A DNA stretch of 8,963 nt, from positions 1 through 8,963 of the forward strand of contig JAWLCG010000204.1 in assembly GCA_041687295.1 (NCBI GenBank). The letters run 5' to 3'. The DNA is from JAWLCG01 sp041687295. Its GTDB lineage: Bacteria; Planctomycetota; Phycisphaerae; SM23-33; FEN-1343. Position numbers and translations under genes: made by a program. Positions 4,387 through 8,963 of this stretch are shown here, piece by piece; positions within the stretch are counted from its first letter, which is position 1; each line of letters begins with the position of its first letter. The notes under the pieces were generated by a model. That model was not told where the DNA came from. It saw nothing but the letters and a program-made list of their open reading frames with translations, and made no database searches.

Positions 4387-5409
4387 CGCCTGCCAGCCGG
4401 TCCGTTCGGCGAAGCGGGCCCAGCCGTCGGTGGCGTAGAAGCGGTGGCCGCCCTGGCCGATGACGAGGCGGCAGTTGTCGGGCGCACCGGCGGCGGCGTA
4501 GATGGCGGCGATCGTCTCGTAGGTCCGCTGGACGGCGGGGAAGGGGAAGATCGGGTCCTCCGTGCCGGCGACGACGACCAGCGGGCGGGGCGCGATCAGG
4601 CCGGCCAGGTCGGCCATCTCGAACCACTGCAGGGCGCCGGGGATGTAGTTGTCGGGGCAGTGGTTGATCGAGCCGATCGAGTCGGCGAAGGTGCAGACGT
4701 AGCACGACGGCATGGCCGCGGCGATCCGGCCCTCCAGGCAGCTGGCGAACCAGGTGACGGTGCCGCCGCCCGAGTTGCCCATGCAGCCGATGCGGGACAG
4801 ATCGAGCCGGTCGGCGAAGGCCTCCTCCAGTGCATCGATGCCCCGGCTGACGTCCCAGCACCGCTCGCCGATCATCGTTCGGCCCAGCAGCAGTGAGACC
4901 ATCGACGGGTGCGTGCAGTCGTGCCGGCCGGCGTTTTCGCGGGCGTCCTTGCGCTCGCCGAAGCATCGCTGCTCCATCACCAGGGCGGCGTAGCCCTGCC
5001 GCACGGCCTGGAGGCCGAAGTCGCGGTCGCCGGCGATGCTCTTCTCGTCGCCGTCGTACTTGGGCCGGCCTAGCGAGATGTGCATGCCGGTGCTGTGGCC
5101 CTGCAGGCAGATCACGACCGGCACCGGGCCGGCGGCGCCGCGGGGGATCAGCAGGTGGCAGGGCACGTCGGCGCCGGGCTCGGCGGCGAAGACGAACCGC
5201 GTCTCGTCGAAGGCGTCCGTCTGCGTCTGGTCCTCGATGCGGATGTCCAGCGGGGCCCGCTCGGGCAACCAGCCGATCAGTTCGCGGAGCTTGGCGTCCA
5301 TCTCAGCCCGCCAGGCGGCGAAATCGGCGTCGGGGCGGAAGCGGAGTTTGCGCGGCGGGTCGGCCAGCAGGCGGCGATGGCAGCTCTCGGGGGCGAACGC
5401 GTCGGACAT
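4384..5409 (-). CDS. alpha/beta-hydrolase esterase (paralogue B)
   Basis: This 341-residue cytoplasmic-type hydrolase is from the same family as esterase A. The triad is Ser213 in GNSGG (211-215), Asp285 in AGTEDPIFP and His322 in GQGGHRFY. LQGHSTGMHISLGR (102-115) and EQRCFGER (146-153) are shared almost exactly with paralogue A, as are LLLGRTMxGERCWDV and ADLAGLIAPRPLVVV. The open frame extends upstream to 5526, but the ATG at 5409 has a good site, AGGAGAA (plus-strand 5416-5422), with a 6-base gap, and the extra codons would overlap the transporter gene. The transporter's stop lies inside that site, with 11 bases between the genes, so the two are almost certainly one operon. The substrate is unknown. 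A role in breaking down acylated or sulfated organic matter, with the transporter exporting a product, is a guess from context. Confidence 0.93.
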   Translation of the reverse strand: MSDAFAPESCHRRLLADPPRKLRFRPDADFAAWRAEMDAKLRELIGWLPERAPLDIRIEDQTQTDAFDETRFVFAAEPGADVPCHLLIPRGAAGPVPVVICLQGHSTGMHISLGRPKYDGDEKSIAGDRDFGLQAVRQGYAALVMEQRCFGERKDARENAGRHDCTHPSMVSLLLGRTMIGERCWDVSRGIDALEEAFADRLDLSRIGCMGNSGGGTVTWFASCLEGRIAAAMPSCYVCTFADSIGSINHCPDNYIPGALQWFEMADLAGLIAPRPLVVVAGTEDPIFPFPAVQRTYETIAAIYAAAGAPDNCRLVIGQGGHRFYATDGWARFAERTGWQA

Positions 5410-5420
5410 GGTCGGTTCTC

Positions 5421-6323
5421 CTAGGTCATCAGCTTGTGGACGAAATCGGCGGCGATTGCCAAGGCCACCAGCAGCACCAGCACGGCGAAGTAGCGGCGGA
5501 TGGCCTGGGCGTGGAGCACCTCGCACAGCCAGGCCCCGATCTGCACGCCGATCGCGCTGCCCAGCAGCAGGCTCAGGGCGATCACCAGGTTCACGTGTCC
5601 GGACCAGGCGTGCTCGCCGGTGCCGGCCAGTGAGGCCAGCAGCACGACGCCCAGGCTCGTGCCGACGGCCTGGCGGGTCTGCATGCCGACGACCAGCAGC
5701 AGCAGGGGCATCATCAGCACGCCGCCGCCGATCCCCAGCAGACCCGTCAGCACGCCGATGCCCAGGCCCACGCCGACCAGCCCGGGCACGCTGATGCCCG
5801 ACAGGCCAACGGTCGGCAGGTCGATCCGCGGCCCCAGGGGCAGCCGGGCCAGCAGCGAGGGGCCCTCGGGCCCGTCCTGGCCGGGCCGGCGGGCGACCAG
5901 CCAGGCCGTCACCAGCAGCAGCACCATGAACAGGCCGTGCATCGTCAGCGTGAAGCCTTCGCCGTCGCCGACGGCCCGTTTGAGGAGCACCATCAGCCTG
6001 CCGCCGACCACGGCCCCCAGCATCGAGCCCAGGCCCACGACCAGTACGGTGCGGGGCTCGAGGTTCTTCTGCCGCCCGTGGCGGACCGCGCCGGCCGAAC
6101 TGGTGCCCAGGATGAACGCCAGGCCGCTGCCGACGGCGATCTCGTAGGGCACGCCCAGCAGCACGCGCAGCAGGGGGGTGATCATGAACCCCCCGCCCAC
6201 GCCGAACAGCCCGGTCAGCACGCCCACGATCAGCCCGAAGGCCGCCAGTGCCGCCACCAGGGCCGGGCCATGCAGGTAGGCCGAGCCGCCGACCGTCGGG
6301 TCGAACATCGGCAGCTCAGACAT
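5421..6323 (-). CDS. TauE/SafE-family membrane transporter
   Basis: This 300-residue integral membrane protein has about eight hydrophobic segments in two homologous halves, as is usual for the TauE/SafE (DUF81) family, whose members are linked to export of sulfite, sulfoacetate or related anions. The internal repeat is plain: LTGLFGVGGGFMITPLL (36-52) and LTGLLGIGGGVLMMPLL (192-208), each followed by a GS or GTS-containing helix (GSGLAF 65-70, GTSLGVV 221-227). A polar cytoplasmic loop with RRPGQDGPEGP (145-155) joins the halves. The true start is the ATG at 6323, with GGGAGGG 5 bases upstream (plus-strand 6329-6335). The open frame continues far upstream only because the opposite strand encodes a GC-rich gene. 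It overlaps a 43-residue membrane ORF by 8 bases and precedes esterase B by 11 bases. The transported anion cannot be determined from the sequence. Confidence 0.93.
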   Translation of the reverse strand: MSELPMFDPTVGGSAYLHGPALVAALAAFGLIVGVLTGLFGVGGGFMITPLLRVLLGVPYEIAVGSGLAFILGTSSAGAVRHGRQKNLEPRTVLVVGLGSMLGAVVGGRLMVLLKRAVGDGEGFTLTMHGLFMVLLLVTAWLVARRPGQDGPEGPSLLARLPLGPRIDLPTVGLSGISVPGLVGVGLGIGVLTGLLGIGGGVLMMPLLLLVVGMQTRQAVGTSLGVVLLASLAGTGEHAWSGHVNLVIALSLLLGSAIGVQIGAWLCEVLHAQAIRRYFAVLVLLVALAIAADFVHKLMT

Positions 6324-6447
6324 GGCGACCCTCCCGGGCCCGGCGACGGCGGAGGCGGGGCAGGACGAACTCGAAGAGCAGGCCCACCACGCCGCCCCAC
6401 AGAATCGGAACGGCGACGGCGAGCAATACTTGCAGCGGCTGGGACAT
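6316..6447 (-). CDS. 43-residue membrane mini-protein coupled to the transporter
   Basis: The product begins MSQPLQVLL, has one hydrophobic segment at about 7-29 (including VPILWGGVVGLLF) and then a very basic tail, LPRLRRRRAREGRH. That fits an N-out, C-in single-span inner-membrane peptide by the positive-inside rule. Its TGA (6316-6318) overlaps the transporter's ATG by 8 bases (ATGTCTGA), a typical coupling arrangement, and most of its codons end in G or C. An AGGAGGT site lies at plus-strand 6462-6468 with a rather long 14-base gap. It is the first gene after the minus-strand promoter at 6508-6536. It may be an accessory subunit or stabiliser of the transporter; this is inferred from position only. 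I do not recognise a family, and it is short enough that chance cannot be fully excluded. Confidence 0.62.
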   Translation of the reverse strand: MSQPLQVLLAVAVPILWGGVVGLLFEFVLPRLRRRRAREGRHV

Positions 6448-6507
6448 GGGCGGTTGCGGAGACCTCCTGCAGGGGTTGATGGCCAAATCGGGTCACGACC
6501 GGCCCAG

Positions 6508-6536
6508 AGCATAGGCGATCGGCCCGGGGCCTGCAA
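6508..6536 (-). promoter_or_regulatory. sigma70-type promoter of the leftward transporter-esterase operon
   Basis: On the minus strand TTGCAG (plus-strand 6531-6536) and TATGCT (6508-6513) are separated by exactly 17 bases. Transcription would begin near 6501, about 54 bases before the mini-protein ATG at 6447. No other good candidate was seen further left before esterase A, so it may serve all four minus-strand genes. Confidence 0.55.
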
Positions 6537-6577
6537 GGGCGGGTCGCGCGACGGGCGGCCCCCGCGCAGATTGCCGC

Positions 6578-6605
6578 TTGCATAGGCCACCGGCGCGTCT
6601 ATACT
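6578..6605 (+). promoter_or_regulatory. sigma70-type promoter of the PpiD-like gene
   Basis: TTGCAT (6578-6583) and TATACT (6600-6605) are 16 bases apart. The start near 6612 gives a leader of nearly 60 bases to the ATG at 6669. The divergent promoter on the other strand is only about 40 bases away (-35 to -35), so the two could share a regulator. Confidence 0.55.
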
Positions 6606-6668
6606 GAACCGTTCGATTTCCGGGATTTGCCCGTCCGCCCATCGGGCCCAGGGACAACAGGAGCAGCT

Positions 6669-8783
6669 ATGGCCGCGTTTGGCTTTTTCCGTAAGAACAG
6701 CAAGCTGGTGTTCTGGATCATGGTCGTCCTGATGGTGATCTTCCTGATCGGCATCGGTGGCGCCCAGCCGATCATTGAGATGTTCTCCCGCCGGGGTGAC
6801 GGGCCCGTCGTGGGCCGAACGCCCGAGGCCGAGCTGACGCTGCTGGATATCCAGCGGGCCGACACCGAGCTGGACATCCTCCGCCAGCGCCTGGGGATCG
6901 GGCGGCTCGAGCGGGTGCTGGCCAGCGACCCGATCCTGCAGCAGAACCTGCCGGCCGAGCAACGCATCGTCGGCCTGCCCGGCGAGATGGGCCTGGTGAT
7001 GGTCGTGATGCAGCCCGACCCGCCGCTGACCTGGGCCCTGCTGGTCCAGGAGGCGCGTGAGATGGGCATCCAGGTCAGCGACGAGACGGTCGATGGCCTG
7101 CTCGGGCAGATCGGCCTGGACGAGCAGGGCCTGGGTCGGCTGATCGCCCAGGGCCGGCGCGAGGGCCTGACGGCCGGGCACATCCGCGGGGCCGTCGCCA
7201 ACTACCTGGCCGTGACCAAGGCCTTCGAGCTCGCCGGCAGCCCCGTGCCGCCCAGCGAGCCCCAACTCAAGCGCTTCTACCGCGACGTGGCCGAGGACAT
7301 GACCCTCGCCGCCGTCGAGTTCCGGGCGGCCGACCTGCTCGACCAGGTCGCCGAGCCGACGCCCGAGACCGTCCAGGAGCTGTTCAACCAGAGCCGCGGC
7401 GTCTACCCCGGCCAGCCGAACAACCCCAGCCCGTTCGGCTTCGGTTACGCCCAGCCCGCCCGCGTGCAGCTGGAGTACGTCTTCATCCCCATGAACGAGG
7501 TGCTCGACACCGTCGTCGTGGACGAGACGGCCATGCTGCGCTACTGGCAGGAGCACCGCGGCGAGCTGACCCGCCGGGTCGAGGTGCCCGCGACGGCCCC
7601 GGCCGAGGGCGCCACCCAGCCGGCCACGCAGTACGCCGAGGTGCCCATCGAGGAGTACTACGAGGCCAAGCCCGTCATCCGCGACATCCTGCGGCAGCAG
7701 GAGGCCCAGCGGCGGATCGAGGAGATCGCCGGGCGGCAGCTCTACCAGCTCAGCCAGCGGATGCAGGCCCAGACCCAGCCGGCCGAGGGGCCCTCGCCCC
7801 TGCAGGCCCTGGCCGAGCAGGACCCGGTCGCCGGCGTCGACCTGCAGTACCGCCGCACCGGCCTGCTGACGCCCAACGAGCTGGTGAGCGACCCGGTGCT
7901 CGGCTCGGCCGGCCAGCCGGGCCAGAGTCTCGCCCAGGTCGCTTTCAGCGTCCCGCCGCTGCTGGGGGAGAACCCCACCCGCCAGAGCGTCGTCGACGTC
8001 GGGCAGCTCTACGGCCAGCCGATGGACGTCGTCGGCCCCGACGGCCAGAGCATCGGCAAGATCCTGTGGCGCGTCGTGCAGGCCACCCCGCCCGGCGCCC
8101 CGGAGAGCTTCACGCCGGAGATCCGCCAGCAGGTCGTCCGCGACGCCAAGCTGATGGCCGCCTACCAGCTCGCCCTCCAGCGGGCCCAGGAGCTGCTCAC
8201 GCAGGCCCGCCAGGCCGGCCAGCTTGCCCCGGCCGCCGAGGCCGCCGGCAAGAGCGTCCAGGTCGTCGGGCCCATCAGCCGGCTGGCCTATGCCTTCCCG
8301 CGCCTGGCCGAGCCGCAGCTGCGGATGACGCTGCAGGCGGCCGTCTTCATGCTGGCCAACCCCGGCCAACTGCCGCCGGAGCTCATGCCCGACCCGCGGC
8401 TGTTCCAGGCGGTCCTGGCGACCCCGCCGGTCGTCGTCGGCCCGCCGACCGTCGCCGCCCAGGAGAGCCGGATGCCCCTCGTGCCCGGCACCGTCGCCGA
8501 CGAGTTCATCGAGAGCGCCTTCGCCCTGGCGCCGGCCTCGGCCGAGACGGCTCCGGCTGGGCAGGCCGGGCCCATGAAGGTCATCGGCGTGCCCGAGGCC
8601 CAGGCCGCCTTCGTCGTCCAGCGGACCGGCTTCTCGCCCGCCTACGCCAACAACTACGACGAGGCCCGCTCCACGCTGCTCTGGCTGCTGCTGCAAGAGC
8701 AGCTCTACCAGAACACCGTCGTCTGGTACGACTCCGAGTCCGTCAAGCAGCGCGTCGCCTACGAGGTCGGCACCGGCGAGTAG
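6669..8783 (+). CDS. PpiD/SurA-like membrane-anchored periplasmic chaperone
   Basis: This 704-residue protein would be anchored in the inner membrane by one N-terminal helix and face the periplasm, helping newly exported proteins fold. FRKNSK (7-12) precedes the membrane segment at about 13-30. Residues 60-190 match a SurA_N-type helical region, with ALLVQEAREMGIQVSDE (123-139) the clearest signature. The block from about 195 to 300, with RVQLEYVFIP (265-274), and the block from about 390 to 540 follow the order seen in PpiD, including the TGLL...F segment and the conserved WRVV-x-ATPP passage. No parvulin motifs (an SHIL-type start, GGDLG) are visible, so it is probably a chaperone without isomerase activity. 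A proline- and alanine-rich segment (about 303-322, 365-377) looks like a linker. The ATG at 6669 has AGGAG 5 bases upstream (6659-6663). The extreme C-terminus is unassigned. Confidence 0.88.
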   Translation: MAAFGFFRKNSKLVFWIMVVLMVIFLIGIGGAQPIIEMFSRRGDGPVVGRTPEAELTLLDIQRADTELDILRQRLGIGRLERVLASDPILQQNLPAEQRIVGLPGEMGLVMVVMQPDPPLTWALLVQEAREMGIQVSDETVDGLLGQIGLDEQGLGRLIAQGRREGLTAGHIRGAVANYLAVTKAFELAGSPVPPSEPQLKRFYRDVAEDMTLAAVEFRAADLLDQVAEPTPETVQELFNQSRGVYPGQPNNPSPFGFGYAQPARVQLEYVFIPMNEVLDTVVVDETAMLRYWQEHRGELTRRVEVPATAPAEGATQPATQYAEVPIEEYYEAKPVIRDILRQQEAQRRIEEIAGRQLYQLSQRMQAQTQPAEGPSPLQALAEQDPVAGVDLQYRRTGLLTPNELVSDPVLGSAGQPGQSLAQVAFSVPPLLGENPTRQSVVDVGQLYGQPMDVVGPDGQSIGKILWRVVQATPPGAPESFTPEIRQQVVRDAKLMAAYQLALQRAQELLTQARQAGQLAPAAEAAGKSVQVVGPISRLAYAFPRLAEPQLRMTLQAAVFMLANPGQLPPELMPDPRLFQAVLATPPVVVGPPTVAAQESRMPLVPGTVADEFIESAFALAPASAETAPAGQAGPMKVIGVPEAQAAFVVQRTGFSPAYANNYDEARSTLLWLLLQEQLYQNTVVWYDSESVKQRVAYEVGTGE

Positions 8784-8817
8784 CCCCCGCGACAGGGAAT
8801 CCCAGACGAACACGAAA

Positions 8818-8859
8818 CGAGCAGGCCCTGCCACCGCGCCGGCCCCTGCTCGCTTTCTG
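8818..8859 (+). terminator. terminator-like hairpin after the PpiD-like gene
   Basis: CGAGCAGG (8818-8825) and CCTGCTCG (8845-8852) form an 8-base-pair stem around a 19-base GC-rich loop, followed by CTTTCTG. The hairpin starts 34 bases after the stop codon. On the opposite strand the stem is followed by TTTCGTGTT, so it could act in both directions. The T tract is short, so efficiency is uncertain. Confidence 0.5.
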
Positions 8860-8879
8860 CGCCGCCCGTCCGCCGATCG

Positions 8880-8963
8880 CATGCGGGAGGAAGGTATCGT
8901 CTGACCCAAGCCCACGGAATGCCTTCCGTGGGCATCTCGGCCGGGCCGTGCATCCGGAGGCCC
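8880..8963 (+). repeat. dispersed palindromic element, copy 4 (cut by the window end)
   Basis: A left end TGCGGGA (8882-8888) is followed after 21 bases by the 24-base hairpin (8910-8933, arms GCCCACGGAA and TTCCGTGGGC, loop TGCC) and by the shared tail start GGGCATC. By the spacing of the other copies the ACCCGCA end would fall just past the end of the window. It lies downstream of the terminator of the PpiD-like gene. Confidence 0.8.

Noticed and set aside
2922..4463. A 513-codon open frame on the plus strand
   Set aside because: It is antisense to esterase A and continues through both repeat copies; it arises because the opposite-strand gene has G/C-ending codons.
5421..8915. A 1164-codon open frame on the minus strand
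   Set aside because: Only its last 300 codons (from 6323) are the transporter. The rest runs antisense to the PpiD-like gene and gives low-complexity Gly/Leu/Asp/Arg-rich protein typical of a shadow frame.
2611..8963. CRISPR array
   Set aside because: The copies are irregularly spaced, occur in both orientations and have no uniform spacers; no cas gene is visible.
1..8963. tRNA or rRNA genes
   Set aside because: I saw no T-loop GTTCRANYC with a matching acceptor stem and no rRNA-like conserved segment on either strand.

Overview
The window is high-GC bacterial DNA whose codons almost always end in G or C. A periplasmic-chaperone-type protein (PpiD/SurA-like) points to a Gram-negative, diderm cell. 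The overall style (small unknown membrane proteins, paired esterases with a GNSGG nucleophile, much structured intergenic repeat DNA) fits a planctomycete of the Phycisphaerae type. That placement is an impression from sequence character and is not proven by any marker gene here.

Left part (1-2451, + strand): the last codons of an upstream gene; a promoter; a stand-alone ABC-type ATPase (136-933); a promoter; an 88-residue protein with an Sm-like look (1057-1323). A 249-base gap follows, ending in a strong intrinsic terminator and possibly encoding a small structured RNA. Then comes a compact three-gene cluster (1573-2451): a charged 59-residue protein overlapping the first of two tandem, clearly paralogous two-helix membrane proteins.

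Middle (2452-5409): a 581-base gene-free stretch holding palindromes, UUCG hairpins and copy 1 of a dispersed element of about 120-130 bp. Two paralogous alpha/beta-hydrolase esterases follow on the minus strand (3033-4052 and 4384-5409). They are separated by 331 bases that consist almost entirely of copies 2 and 3 of the same element in opposite orientation.

Right part (5410-8963): a TauE/SafE-type membrane transporter (5421-6323, minus) is translationally coupled to a 43-residue membrane mini-protein upstream and lies 11 bases from the second esterase downstream, forming an operon read leftward from a promoter at 6508-6536. A divergent promoter (6578-6605) drives a 704-residue PpiD-like membrane-anchored chaperone that shows no recognisable parvulin domain. 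A terminator hairpin and the start of copy 4 of the repeat close the window.

The most distinctive content is the dispersed element. It has a fixed layout of a 7-base end TGCGGGT, 21-23 bases, a 24-base palindrome, 33-35 bases and the inverted end ACCCGCA. There are four copies in 9 kb, with one compensatory base-pair change in the palindrome.
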